A DNA stretch of 64,000 bases from Syncephalastrum monosporum B8922 (GCA_000697355.1 JNEN01000858.1:164016-228015), one strand, 5' to 3'; numbered from the stretch's first letter, positions 36,824 through 49,378 are shown. Notes: generated by a model from the sequence alone, not told the origin. Numbers and translations are program-made.

Positions 36824-39800
36824 ATGTCCAACGAATCACTCAATGATCAAGTTGCCGAATATTTAATGTACTATTTCTGCGCTGATAATGAGCGCTTAGT
36901 CCCTGGTACTTCAAGTGGTACGTACAGCATTGCACGCAGATATACGTACATGCATTGCGTACATAAATATCCTAATTCTTTCTTCCTTTTTTTTTCTCTC
37001 TTTTCTTTCTCTCTCTCATCCGATCTCTATTCCTTTGTCCCTTTTTCTCTTGCTGCTAGTCAGCATAATTCATGAGGCAACTCCTCCCTTTGTATAATAC
37101 CATGACAGAAAACGACCACCTTCCCATTCTTTCCACCACTGACGACAATCCCCATAACAATAACCACCCTCACCACCCTCATCATGATCATGTTGTCCAA
37201 AGCCTAGACGACCAAATGGCAGGACTTTCCATGGCATCTTCACCCAAACAAAAGCAATCTGAGCCGTAGGTTGAATGACATGGATACTTGTGATAGTCTT
37301 GCTCAAGGAAAAAAAAAAACGTACTCTTCCATTCCCCCCCTCAAAATATTTCAGGAGAGTCTCAAGGTCGATGCGTAGCCTCTTTCCAGAGTTCTCGCCC
37401 CAAGAGCGTGGTCGACTACCGCAAGACCATGACATGGATCCCGCTGCAAGGATCGGCACTTCTGCAGCCAGTAAGTTTGTGTTTAGTGCCTCTTTGTTTG
37501 TTCCCCCATTTTTGACGGATGAGAAAAAAAAGGCACTTCTCGGCCAACAGGCGTAGCACCCCCGCTGGATCCTAATTTTATGCGGCGATCCTTTGACGCC
37601 GGCCATCGTCCCAACCTCAACCACCCGAACCACCATCCATATCATCCGCATCATCACGATAACTTTGGTTTGCTGCGTCGCGAGAGTTACCCGTGCCTGG
37701 TAAGTCTAATTCCATTCATCCGAAGGCTTGGCATCCCATCCTTACAAATAAATGAACATAAACAAAAAAAAATACTAGTCCTCTGCTGCTGCATCGACCC
37801 ACGCGCCTGACATGCCCGGGGCACAACAACAGCAGCATCAATTACACGCGGCATATCTCCGAAAACAATTGAATTACATCCCCCCCCCACCCCAGCCGCA
37901 GCGAAAGCATTCGGTCGATGCTCCCTTCCTCAATAAGCGCCTCGACTTGAACGAGCAGCGTCTCCATTCACGCCTCACACCTTCTCACTCCAACCCGGAC
38001 CTCGCCGCCGCACGCCGCTTGTCCAGTCTGGATATCAAGAAAAGGGATATTGAGGAAATGCATCTCCTGTCTTCGCCTACCACGAGCGGGCCTGCTCCGC
38101 CTTCATCCTCTTCGGGAGCGACAGCAGCAGCAGCAGCAGCAGCGGCAGCGGCTGCTGCGGCGGCGGCGGCCGCCGCACAGGCCTCCGGTGTGAGCAATGG
38201 CTACGTGCCGTCCCTGCTCGGCTACCCATCCGCAGCCTACCCGCAACATCAACAGCACCAGCAACAGCATCAAGCACCCTACATGACCAGCTCACCTACA
38301 TGCGGCTCACATTTGAATCCGCTACTGCTGACCCAGTTGCTGCGCATGCAACCCAACCCCAACCCCAACCCGGCTTCTTCAGGTGCCCTGTCCAACCCAC
38401 CTTCGCCAACCCACAGAAAATCCAACAATACTAGTCAAGCGACTTCGCCCCGTCGCCACAATGATCAGGATAAATATGCGGCGGCCCGCTTTGAAGACAT
38501 CGTCGGCGACATGTACTCGCTCTGCAAAGACCAGTATGGCTGTCGCTACTTGCAACGGAAGCTCGAGGAGGAGCAGCCGGATCAGCGGGATGCCATCTTC
38601 AAGGAAGTGTATCCGCACTTTGTTGAGTTCATGACAGGTAGGTATTCTGTGCTACAAAAATCAGCTTCCATTCACACACATCCCTATCACAGATCCCTTT
38701 GGAAACTATCTCTGCCAGAAACTGATGGAGTATTGCACCGATGCCCAGCGAACGATGATTGTGGAGCAGGTCTCACAAGATATCATGAGCATCTCGCTCA
38801 ACATGCACGGGACGCGTGCGGTGCAAAAGATGATCGAATACATCTCTCTCCCTTCCCAGGTAACAAAGAGAGAACAATGGATTTTCTCCTATATTTTTTT
38901 TTGTTGCCTCATGTTTTGACCGCTCTACTATTTACTTCCAGATTGACCGAGTCGTGGTGGCCTTGGCCCCGAATGTGGTGACACTCATCAAGGATTTGAA
39001 CGGCAACCATGTGATCCAGCGATGCTTGCACCGCCTCTCCGCAGAAAACAAGCAGTTCATTTACAATGCAGTGAGCAAGAACTGCGTCGAGGTAGCTACG
39101 CATCGGCACGGATGCTGCGTGCTTCAGCGGTGCATTGATTACTCGGCGGCGAATCAAAAGGCAAGTGAATGATAAAGAGCGAAAGGAACCCCTTAAAAGC
39201 GCTCTTTTGTTCGAAAATGCCCTTTCTGGTTAGCAGTTATACTCATGCAGATACGCATTTTTATATAGTCACAATTGGTGACAGAGATCATTCAACATGC
39301 GCTGACGCTGGTCCAAGACCCATTCGGCAATTACGTGGTGCAGTATGTCCTCGACCTCGGCGAAGCCAACTTTTCGGACCAGCTTATCCGCCGCTTCATT
39401 GGTCATGTCAGTTACCTCTCTGTCCAAAAATTCAGCTCCAACGTCATGGAGAAGGTACTCGCATAGCGACGTGATGGCCTGTGTATGGGCGTGACGTGGG
39501 CTGACACAAGGCAATCCTTTTTTTTTTTCTGTATAGTGTATCCGCGTGGCCGAACCGGGGACACGGTGCCACCTGATTGAGGAGATGGCCAGCCGCCCTC
39601 GTCTCGAGAAGCTCTTGCACGACTCATACGCTAACTATGTCGTCCAGACTGCGCTTGATTACGCTGAACCCAACCAACGTGCTCAGGTAAAAGGAATTTT
39701 TGATGTTTTTGATAAACAAACACTTGACATATTTGTTTTTTTTAATAGCTCGTGGAATGCATTCGGCCCATTCTACCCGCCATCCGAAATATGCCTTATG

Positions 39801-40051
39801 GTAAACGTATCCAAAGCAAGATCACCCGCGACCAAAAAAAGAAGCCTGCGCAGCCACCGCCGATGGTCGGGTGGGGTTTGCCCCCTACAGCAGAGCAGCC
39901 GCACCAGGGTGCGATGCTGCATAACTATCTGCCCCCGTGGATGAATACATCCGCCGCAGAGAACAACATGCTTCTCTCGGGTTTTCCTGCACAAGCCTTG
40001 GACGCGTCGTCTGTTCCTAATAGCCACTTTTCCGTATTCTACAATCAGTAA
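36824..40051 (+). CDS. Pumilio/PUF RNA-binding protein
   Basis: Ten exons: 36824-36917, 37109-37265, 37355-37470, 37551-37699, 37779-38637, 38693-38859, 38942-39160, 39269-39454, 39537-39686 and 39749-40051, giving 799 residues. A shorter model starting at the ATG at 37102 is also in frame, so the first exon is uncertain. The C-terminal 320 residues hold eight PUF repeats. Their base-contact triplets read C-R-Q, N-Y-Q, T-R-Q, N-H-Q, C-C-Q, N-Y-Q, S-N-E and N-Y-Q for repeats 1-8. By the established code this predicts 5'-UGUAUAUA, the Puf3/PUM class. PUF proteins bind 3' UTRs and recruit CCR4-NOT. The N-terminus is disordered and has a run of about 18 Ala (near 287-306), His-rich and NP-repeat segments. 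The intron after NQK (39161-39268) uses a GC donor. Confidence 0.93.
39161..39268 (+). other. GC-AG intron in the PUF gene
   Basis: AAG|GCAAGT at the 5' side and TATATAG at the 3' side. Only this joint keeps the frame between PUF repeats 5 and 6 (NQK to SQLVTEII). Confidence 0.8.
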
Positions 40052-40277
40052 CCCATTGGTCGAGCCAATGGATGCAAACACATACGCATATTTCCAGTCT
40101 TGTACACATACACATATATTTGTTTAAGCGAACCTATAGTACTACTAGTATTAGTAACAGCAGCAGTAGTGGAATAACCCCTCTTCTTCCTACCCATCAT
40201 TCCCCATTGCATACAAATACCAAAAATTTGTTTTATTTTCTTTCCCCTTCTCTTTCTATTTTTAAAGTTTCGCCACG

Positions 40278-41182
40278 ATGCATAGGAGAAAGCAAGCATC
40301 GCCCACGGAGACGAGCGATCCTTTGGAAGATGAGGCTATTCAAACAAAAGCCACCGAGTCTACCAAGTCGTCCTCGTCGTGGACAGCCACGATCGTGTCT
40401 GGATTGGTATGGGCTGTTGTCCTCTTTTTCGGGGCATCGTACCTCATTACCGAGTCATGGACATGGGGTTATCGCGGGAAGTGGACCAACATCCACACGT
40501 ATATCCCGGTACGTGCCACTCACCGAAGTAGACGGACGCATTAGGACTGATATATGCTGATATGCATGTCTTTATTTTTTATTTTTCGGGGTTAGACCAA
40601 GGAACTCGTGTTTTCAGAAGAACAGCTCCTGAAATACGACGGAAGCAACCCCAATTTGCCCATTTACCTTGCTGTCGAGTAAGTCCTTGATGTTCTATCT
40701 ACGCCCTTCAATGTGGCCCATCTTACGCGCAATGGCTTGCGTAGTGGAGACGTCTTTGATGTGACCGAGGGCGCCGGCTGGTATGCGCTGGTAAGGGACA
40801 GGATGCATCTATCGCGTGTGTATACACCATCCTACATGCAATGCCTGATCTTCTATCTTTGCTTCGACTTGTAGGGCGGCAGTTATCATCACTTTGCGGG
40901 AAGAGATGCAGCACGAGCGTATGTGACAGGATGCTTTCAGGACGACTTGACACATGACCTGCGTGGTTTGTCGGAGGCACAATTGAAGGTGTGTCATGCC
41001 TTTACACAAAACGTAGCCGACTAATGAGAATGATAAAGGGAGTGGACCATTGGAAGAAGTTCTATGCCAACCATCACACCTATCATAAAGTTGGGCGAGT
41101 GATGCATCCACCCATCGACCCAAACTCGCCTTTACCCAAGCCATGCGACAAGGGCCGGCCCCAGAAACCAAACCGTCCGTGA
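40278..41182 (+). CDS. Membrane-anchored cytochrome b5-like haem/steroid-binding (MAPR) protein
   Basis: Exons are 40278-40508, 40596-40678, 40745-40790, 40875-40988 and 41039-41182, giving 205 residues. A single membrane helix (about 37-62, TIVSGLVWAVVLFFGASYLI) follows a polar N-terminus. The MAPR fold comes next: FSEEQLLKYDGSNPNLPIYL, GDVFDVTEGAGWY, GGSYHHFAGRDAARAYVTG, then VDHWKKFY. These match the family consensus (ELxxYDG, xVFDVTxGxxFYGPGGxYxxFAGRDASRA). The tyrosines that ligate haem in PGRMC1/Dap1 have counterparts in GWYALGGSY. Family members deliver or sense haem and support P450 enzymes of sterol synthesis; the specific partner here is unknown. The 46-nt exon 3 sits inside the haem-binding loop. 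Confidence 0.87.
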
Positions 41183-41361
41183 CGTCCATCACGTTACACA
41201 AAACCATCACTTCCACCACTACTGACTTGCACACCCCACCTTTTTTTTTTCTTTTCTTCCTTGTTGCTGCCGAGTTGGTTGTGCTTCTGTCTGTAAATAC
41301 ACTCTATAGACAGAAGCCTTCTATTACTCAACTTCTTTATATCGCTCTTTGATAAACACAT

Positions 41362-41364
<3 letters not shown>

Positions 41365-41398
<34 letters not shown>
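41365..41398 (+). repeat. (CT)17 microsatellite in the promoter of the coiled-coil gene
   Basis: Pure CT run ending about 120 bp before the ATG at 41517. Confidence 0.9.
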
Positions 41399-41400
<2 letters not shown>

Positions 41401-41516
41401 TCTTCTTTTATTTTATTTTTCTTAAAAGACATACAACAGTTATCGTCTTTTACGTTTTTTTTTCTCCGTCGTTTATATATTATATGCCTTGTTGCCTCGA
41501 GCACTAACAAGAAGAC

Positions 41517-43516
41517 ATGTCGGAATTGGCTCATGATCCCCGTGTTTCGCCCACTGCGGGGCGTACCTCACTGAAAGAGAACCAATACGCCCTGGACCAG
41601 GTGAGCTATTCACTCCAGGTTCAACAGCACGCGTCGAGTGCGTAATGGCTGACACACACACCTTTATATTTGCATTGGCAGCACCAGCACCAGCACCAGC
41701 AGCAGTCCAATCAGCCATCGTCAACCCATGCCGATTTCCACATGGGTGACAAGGCCGTGATTCAGCTCCTGAGCAAACTGGATGAGGTCAGGAGCGATAC
41801 TTTCTCAATAATTTGTAGTTTATATTAAACCACACCACGACGACTCTGAATCCTATGTGAAACACAGGGCACGCAAACGATTGCCAATCTGCGGTCCATC
41901 CTGGCCCTGAAGTCGGCCGAGCTCAACGAGCTGATTGCACAGTTGGAGCTGACCAACCAGGCTATTGTCAACGTGGAATCGACAACGACGCAGATCGAGA
42001 CGATGCTGAAGGACCTGGGCCTGAGCGAGGACACCACCGCTCTCCTGATGGATGCCGAAGCCAGTCTGGATTCGGCTATCAAATCCGCCACTCACCTCTA
42101 TGCCAATAACAACAACAGCAACAACAATCACAGCACTAACACCAACACCAACACCAGCACGATTACTTATGATTATCCTTCACAACCTCTCAAAGCACGT
42201 CGTCCTTCCGTTGCTTCCAATGGCAGCGGTGGCCCTCAACCACCGTCCGACGCGGATTACCGCCGTGAGCAACGGATGGTATGTCAACCACAAAGATGCT
42301 ATCGCACTGTATGCCTATGACATACCTACTAATACATGTATAGTCGGCTCGCTTTGTATCGCGCATCCGTTATCGACCCGATACAAAGCACCTGCTACGC
42401 CAGCTGAACGAGCTCATGCGCGATTTAGAAATCGATTCTGGAAAGTTTTTTGACAGCATCGGCACCACCGGTAACTACACACATCCCTTCTACCATCCAC
42501 CATCCTGCAATACCTCTTGCTGACGCCTCCTTTTCCTTTAAAGAAGATGTACAAGCTCTGCAAAAGGCCAAAGTGGACCTGGATATTGCAAAGACAGTGG
42601 CACTTTCAGCCAAGAGCACACTGAAGCGCCGCACCTTGCTGCTCCGAAGCTCGCGGAGACGCAACGCTTCGGGCGAAGTAGAAACGGTACGAGCATGGAA
42701 AATGCAGCCTCTATAAATAGCTCAACGACTCTCTAACGCATTGTCTCACGGTATTACAGATGGGTAAAAAGATCCGCGAGAGCGTGGCCCTCTGGAAGAC
42801 TTATGCCCGTGGCGCACCTCTGCTGGTGAACGGTCAGGATATCTTGTCCATCTTGGACCGCGAAGACGATCTGATCTCCAAGAACGTAAGTCCCGCTTGT
42901 CTTGTAGAATGTAGGCAAGAGGAAGACAAAAGATCTCACACAAGGACTCTAGCTCCCTGTGCATCCATCACGCATCTCCTTTGATGGCTATGCTTCGCGC
43001 CGAGGATCGCCCACACCGTCCACATCGACAAGCGGACGCGGCGGCGCACGCACCAGCACCTCGTCCCGAACGAGCGAGTCACGGACACACAGTCGCCGGT
43101 CCTCTGTCGTCGGTGAGAGCGCGATCCCGGTGCCAGCTGCTGCGGCTGCACCGCCTCCCGTGCCGCCTATGCCGGCCCAGACGATCATCCACAAGAAGCT
43201 GCACCGTCACTCGACGACAGCGGCCCGGCCCGCCCCCATCCGCGGGAGCAGTGCAGCTGTCCCGCGTGCTCGGACGTCGTCCCTCACGGCTTCCAAAGGC
43301 CCACGCGAGCTCAAGCACCAGTCTGTCCCGGCCTCGCCGCCCACGAATGCTCGACCTCCGCTCGCACCGCCGCAGAGCCCGTCGCTTATCCCCACCCCCA
43401 CCACCGAGCCTACCAAGAAACCAGGCAACAAACCGCCCGGCTCGCGCGGTCCAGGATCGACGCTGCGTATTCGGAGCATGCTCGCCAAACGAAGTCATCT
43501 CAAAGACGAGCTCTAA
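41517..43516 (+). CDS. Coiled-coil protein with basic, Ser/Pro-rich tail, function unknown
   Basis: Exons are 41517-41600, 41682-41786, 41868-42278, 42344-42470, 42544-42686, 42760-42885 and 42953-43516, giving 519 residues. I do not recognise a family. The N-terminus contains a His/Gln repeat (HQHQHQQQ). Residues about 60-125 form a coiled coil (LRSILALKSAELNELIAQLE, VESTTTQIETMLKDL). A Ser/Asn/Thr-rich linker, partly N5-type repeats, leads to a second helical region: RQLNELMRDLEIDSGKFF, then DVQALQKAKVDLDIAKTVAL and IRESVALWKTYARGA. The C-terminal 190 residues are disordered and rich in Ser, Arg, Pro and Ala (about pI 12 by eye). The layout suggests a scaffold or cytoskeletal adaptor; this is inference. 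Confidence 0.68.
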
Positions 43517-43817
43517 CGATCTCTTTATTGAAACCCTGCTTCTCATTCTTATATATCATATGCACTTACATGCTTTTAATGCTTTATACGCCCCTCCATC
43601 CATTCCGTACATTATCCCCCCCCCACCTCCCATCTTATTTTAGTACGTATGCCATAAGTATCGATCTATAGTAATGCCATTCTCTACTCAGGCTACATCG
43701 GTGCTGTTATCATTTGGGGGTGTCATTTTCGTGCAAGTGGGATCTCAAATTTAGTGGGGCCAGTCGGGGTGTACCAACCACACACACACACACTTATTGC
43801 TTTTCCAAACGACGATC
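43517..43817. other. Intergenic, UPF2 promoter region
   Basis: 301 bp. A (CA)n stretch lies at about 43780-43792 and a C-rich run near 43617-43626. No gene seen. Confidence 0.5.
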
Positions 43818-46800
43818 ATGGCAAGCAAACCCGAGTTGCGTAACGCTAATCGGGAAGCCTGGCAAAGAGGCAAAGGCGGTACGTCTTGGTTCAAGTGCCA
43901 TGTTCGTGCGTTTGACAGACATTGAGTTAGATCCAACCAAATTTAAGAATCTCGACAGCAACATCAAAAAGAACACGACATTTATAAAGAAATGCAAGAC
44001 ATCCATGGCCGCCGACTCTGCACCCCAGTTGCTCAATGACATTCGCAAGCTCACGCTGGAGAAGTACATTTCTGAAGTGGTTGGCAGTGTTATCGAAGGT
44101 CTGCTGAAGTGCAAGACGGGAAACGACATTGCTGCTGCTGTAGAGGTACGCACACTTACACACGTATAAAGAGAGGCGGACAGTCGATACTAAATTACTA
44201 CTGCTACTACTGTTGCTATTGCGTGTGCCTCTCTTGCATAGGTGATCTCAGCTCTCCACCAGCGGTTCCCCGATACCTTCACGCCCCTGTTCACTTTCCA
44301 GCTGCAGAAGGCGTTGCAACCCTCGACCCGACAGCAGCTGGCGTCCCTGACCGACGAGCAGCGCGACAAGGAAGAAACCACGCGTGTGTCTCGCCAACGC
44401 ACTTACATGCGCATCGCAGTCGAACTCTGGCTGGCCTGTGTGCTGCGCAATGTGGAGGACGGCATCCCGACCCTGGCCTCGGGCAACCTCGAAGGCGTCG
44501 AATCCTCGCATGATGGCGTCGCCGGTTTCGTCGGCTCTGCCTCGACAAAGACGAGCCGCCGAAAGGACGACACGCCCAAGAGTACAGGCGTCTTTGTCTT
44601 TGCCGTGCTGCGCGATCTCCTCACACACGATACGCCGCACCACGTCAATTTGCCCATTGCTGTCTCGTTCCTCAAAAACTACAGCCAATCCGTACTCGGT
44701 ATCGTGCCGCGTAAGCAGCGTGCCGCCACCGCCGCCCAGAACGACGAGGAAGTCGATGCGGCGAAAGCGGTCACGACGTCCGAAACGGTCGTCCATGGCG
44801 ATGCCGACTCACCCGTGACGCCCGAGGTCCAGGCCATGCTCAAGACGTTGGTCGTCGATTATGCGACTGGTGTCCAGAAGCACCTTGTCAAGTTCCACAC
44901 CAACATGAAGAAGCTCGACCATCGCAATCGGGAGACCCTCTTTGCGCGCGGTGAGCTGTCCGAGGAAACCAAGGCCAACTATGAAAAAGTCTCCAAGATG
45001 TACGAAAAGCTGCTGAACAATACTCAGACGTAAGTAATGAAAAACATGTGTCTTTTGGCCATTGTGACAACTCACACACATCCCCTCCAGACTGACGGAT
45101 GCACTCGACATGGAGATGCCGGAGCTTCCAGAGGAAGAGGGCGTGACGCGGGTCTCGATCGTGAGTGCCGGCGCCTCCAATACCTTTGCAGAAGCGAAAG
45201 AGAGCAACGGCAATAGCATTTGGGAAGATGAAGACGCGCGCAAGTTTTATGAGGACCTGCCTGATCTGCGTGTGCTCGTGCCCGGTGTCTTTTTAGAGAC
45301 CAATCCGTCCAAAAAGCCCGAAGAAAGCGAGACGGCGGCGGACGACAAGGATGAAAAGGATGAGAAGGATCAGAAGGACGGAAAGGAAGACAAAGAGGAC
45401 AAGGAGGAGGACAAGGAAGACAAGGACGAGAAAGAGAAGGAAGAAGCGGAAGAGCAGGATGACACCGCCTCGTTCAAAGACGATGAGATCCCTCTGGAAG
45501 ATGAAGCAGCCACCACAGACGATGTCGTCGACAAAGCCTTGGAGTAAGTAAAAGGACATGCGCTAAAGAAGACAAGGTAGCTGACACACACATGATCGAC
45601 GTAGCGGGGACAAGGAAGACGCCAATGCTAAGCCTACCCAGATCGCCCAACTTGATGCGCTCTTGGCACGTCTGCCCACGATGGGCAACCGTGACACGAT
45701 CGACAGCGTGGCCGTTGACTTTTGCTACATCAACTCCAAGGCCACACGCAAACGCCTCGTCAAGGCGCTGCTGAACGTGCCACGGCAGCGCGTCGATCTC
45801 TTGCCGTACTACTCGCGTCTCATTGCGATCCTGAGCCAATACTTCCCCGACATTTCGGAAGCGGTATTGAGCACGCTTCAGCACGAGTTTAAGGGCCTTC
45901 AGCGAAAGAAGACGCAGGATCTGCTGGAGACACGCGTCAAGAATATCCGCTTCGTTTCCGAGCTGACCAAGTTCAAGGTCACGCCTGCCCATACCATTTT
46001 TTACATGTTCAAGATTGCCCTGGACGATTTCACGAACCAAAACATTGATATTGTCTGCAACCTCCTCGAGACCTGCGGTCGCTTTTTGCTCAAATCGCCC
46101 CAAACGGCTGTCCGCATGGGCAACATGGTAAGCGGGTGGATAGTCAAGAGTTGGATCAAAGCAGTTAAAATTTCCCATCCTAGCTCGAGGTAGTCATGCG
46201 CAAAAAGAACGTGCAGCACCTGGACAACCGCCAGATGCTGATGGTCGAGAACGCCTATTACCAAGCCAACCCGCCCGATCGATCCGCCATTGTGGAAAAA
46301 TCCCGCTCGCCCATGGAGCTCTATGTGCGCAAGCTGATCTATGGTGATCTCAACAAAAAATCACTTGACAAGATCTTGAAGCAGCTGCGTAAGCTCCACT
46401 GGGAGGATAAGGATTTGCTCAACTGGATGGTCAAGCTCTTTATGAAAATCTGGAAGATCAAATTCAGCAATATCCATTTGATCGCTATTCTTGCGAGCGG
46501 CCTAAACCGATACCACTCTGACTTTGGTGTTCAGCTCGTCGACAGCGTCGTCGAGGAGATCCGGGTGGGTCTCGAGCAGAATATTTTCAAGCACAACCAG
46601 CGGCGCATCGCGGTCTCGAAATACCTCGGCGAGCTTTACAACTATCGGTTGATCGACTCGCCCCTGATCTTTGATACACTGTATACCATTGTTACTTTTG
46701 GCCATGGTAAGTCGCGGATCGATCCTACGGTTGATTGAAGATGTGCTCACGCTTCGGTGAAGAATTTGGACGACCCGCCCGCGAGCGGTTCTGTGCGATC

Positions 46801-47898
46801 GATGCACCCAACGATTTTTTCCGTATTCGTTTGTGCTGCACTCTCTTGGACACATGCGGCATGTGCTTTGACAGGGGCAGCTCCAAGCGGAAACTGGATC
46901 ATTTCCTGACTTTCTTCCAGGTACATTGACACAAAAAGACAAGACGACTACACGTGTTCCATATAGCACAGCTTATCTTACCATTGTATTTTTAGATGTA
47001 TATCTTGACAAAGCAAAAGCCACCCATGGATGTGGACTTCATGATCAGCGACACATTCGAGATCCTGCGACCACAGCTGGTATTCTTCAGCTCCTATGAA
47101 GAAGCGAACGAGGCGGTGGACCGCATGCTGCTCGAGCAGCTCAAATCGGTCCAAGGTACAGATGGCAAGGTCCAAGAGGACGGCTTTGAAAGCGAATCCG
47201 AGTCCGAGAGTGATGAAGGCGAGGATGATGAGCCACTCGAGCTGCAAGACGACGAGGAAGTCGAGACAGGAGATGAGGAAGCCAATGCGGGCGATGGCGC
47301 CGAAGAGGATGTGGTGGTGCTCAAGAACCGCGAGGAGCAGATCTCCAAGGAGGAGGAGGAAGACTTTGAGCGTGAGTTCAGCCGCATGATGGCCGAAAGC
47401 ATGGAGTCGCGCAAGTTTGAAAAGAAGACGACCGTCCTCGACGTACCGATTCCAATGAACTTGCGTGGCACCCAGGACCGCCGCACGGCCGCTGCGCAGG
47501 AGAAACAGCAAGAAGGCACGGTCGAGGAGCCACGCATGGCGTTTACGCTGCTGACCAAGAAGGGCAATCGACAGCAGACGCGGACCATGCAGGTGCCTGC
47601 CGACAGTGTCTTGGCGATCAGCACGCGATCCAAGCAGGAGGCTGAACGCGAGGAACAGCAGCAGCTCAAAAAGCTCGTGCTCAACTATGAGGAGCGCGAG
47701 GAGGCGGCTGCGCGCCAGGCTGCGATTGAAGAGCGCGCGCGCCAGCGCGGCGGTTTCCGTGGTGGTCGGCGCGTGTTCCACATGGGCGGCGGTGCCGGTC
47801 ATGCCTACGCCAACCAAGGGTAAGCTCTAGGGTTGCGAGAGAATACAAGGAAGGCTAATTAGCATGGCTATCACAGAGCGGGTCGGGGAAGAAGGTAG
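43818..47898 (+). CDS. UPF2: Upf2, nonsense-mediated mRNA decay factor (three MIF4G domains)
   Basis: Nine exons: 43818-43878, 43919-44145, 44242-45029, 45091-45543, 45605-46127, 46184-46706, 46763-46920, 46996-47819 and 47877-47898, giving 1192 residues. MIF4G-1 covers about 25-320 (IKKNTTFIKKCKTS, IPTLASGN), MIF4G-2 about 510-690 and MIF4G-3 about 700-910. The third contains RPARERFCAIDAPNDFFRIRL and LLDTCGMCFDRGSSKRKLDHFLTFFQ, the Upf3-binding region. Acidic Asp/Glu/Lys tracts lie at about 440-485 and 975-1030; the latter precedes the Upf1-binding C-terminus. Upf2 bridges Upf1 and Upf3 to trigger decay of mRNAs with premature stops. If the final 22-nt exon is missed, the frame stops at a TAA overlapping the splice donor. 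With it, the product ends GAGRGRR. Confidence 0.94.
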
Positions 47899-48402
47899 CA
47901 GCGCAAAAGAGAGCAAAACGGACATAGGACATGACCTCCCTCACATGTATGTTCTCAGCTACATACGTGTGTGGGGTGGTTTGCTTTTTATCAAAGATGA
48001 CCTCCCACGAAGAGAAGCGAAAGACCCATCCAGAGCGGAAGATCATCCCAACCCCAGCCACTTTCGCTTGCCGAGATATTGTAGCCCGCATATTTTTTCT
48101 TTGTTTTTATCTTTCGCTTCTTTTGACAGCTCAAAAGGGGGTCGAGGAGGAATAGAGATGAAGCTTCGTAAAGTCGAGTCGAAATTCGAATATAAGAAAT
48201 CGCTGCCCCGCGTTACTCTTTTTTTGTGTGTTCTGGAACAAACGTAAAACCAAGCAGATGCGTAGGTGAGGAGAGAGGGAAAAGAAGAGGTATGCGCGCG
48301 CTTTAATGTGGTTAGTTATCCGTTTTTTTCTTTGTCTTTTTCTTTGTTTTAGGATTTGATGAAAAGAGAAAAAGGAGTTGTGGGGGGTAGAAAACAAAAA
48401 GC
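47899..48402. other. Intergenic between convergent UPF2 and SAR1
   Basis: 504 bp holding the two 3' UTRs. T-rich near 48320-48350; no gene seen. Confidence 0.5.
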
Positions 48403-49307
48403 TTAGACATATTGCGATAACCAACGGAAGCCATCGCCGTAGCCCTGTCTCATGACAACAGAGCACATGAAGATCTCGATAGGTCGGATGTCCTTCAACG
48501 GGACCTTGCCCTATGCAGAGAGAACAAATAGGGTGAGCTCGCGTCTCCAGCTTCCTTTCTTCCCAGTCCATTCCACCGCTGCTCTTTTTACCTTGCCCGT
48601 CGTCTGGAACATGCCGAGCTGCTGTCGCAGCTGATCCTCGCTGACGGCACCGGGAGCGTCAATCTTGTTACCGAGGACCAAGAAGGGGACGTTGGAAAGC
48701 TGCTCGATGGCCAGCAGAGCCTGCATACACGGGTGGGATAAAAGGTCAGCCAGAAGAACACCTTTTGCCGCTTTGACCATGAATAGAAATAAACTTATTA
48801 CGTACATCCAATTCTGCCTTTGCCTCCGGGAAACGCTCATGGTCGGCCGAGTCGACCAAGAAGACAATACCCGACACCTCGGGGAAGTAATCACGCCACA
48901 ATCGACGCGCTTGCATATGGCCGCCCAGATCGTACGTCGTGAACTTGACGTTGCCGATAGCGAGTTCCTCGGAGGCTAAAAACGAAAGAAGGAAATAGAA
49001 CAGGAAGGGCAGAGAGGAAAGAGCAAAGAGCAAAGGGGAGAAAAACGAACGATTGCATGAGCAACATTAGAGACACGATGAATGAGACAACATACTGGGA
49101 TGGAGAGTGGGTTGAAGGGTGGCGAGACGGTCGTTCTTCAGCATGTGAAGGAGGGTCGTTTTGCCAGCATTATCGAGACCCAAGAACAGGATCTTTGCAT
49201 TCTTATTAAGCAAACCTGTGGCGAGTTTAACAGAGGTACAGAATAACGAGGTGTTTATTATTACCCAAAGAGGACAGGACGTCGTAGAACCAGTTGATGA
49301 TGAACAT
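48403..49307 (-). CDS. SAR1: Sar1, COPII small GTPase
   Basis: Exons are 49307-49265, 49215-49096, 48975-48806, 48720-48592 and 48510-48403, giving 189 residues, the usual Sar1 length. The N-terminus ([15 protein letters not shown]) is the amphipathic membrane-binding helix. G motifs are GLDNAGKTT (P-loop), PTLHPTSEEL (switch I), YDLGGH (switch II) and [11 protein letters not shown]. The end [17 protein letters not shown] is typical of Sar1. It starts COPII coat assembly at ER exit sites. Only 71 bp separate its start codon from the stop codon of the Prm1-like gene upstream on the same strand, so its promoter must overlap that gene's 3' end. Confidence 0.96.
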
Positions 49308-49378
49308 TGTGGTAAATGGGGTTTGGTTGGCCACGCGATGAAGGGAAAGAAAAGAACCAGAGAAGGGTCCACGTATCA

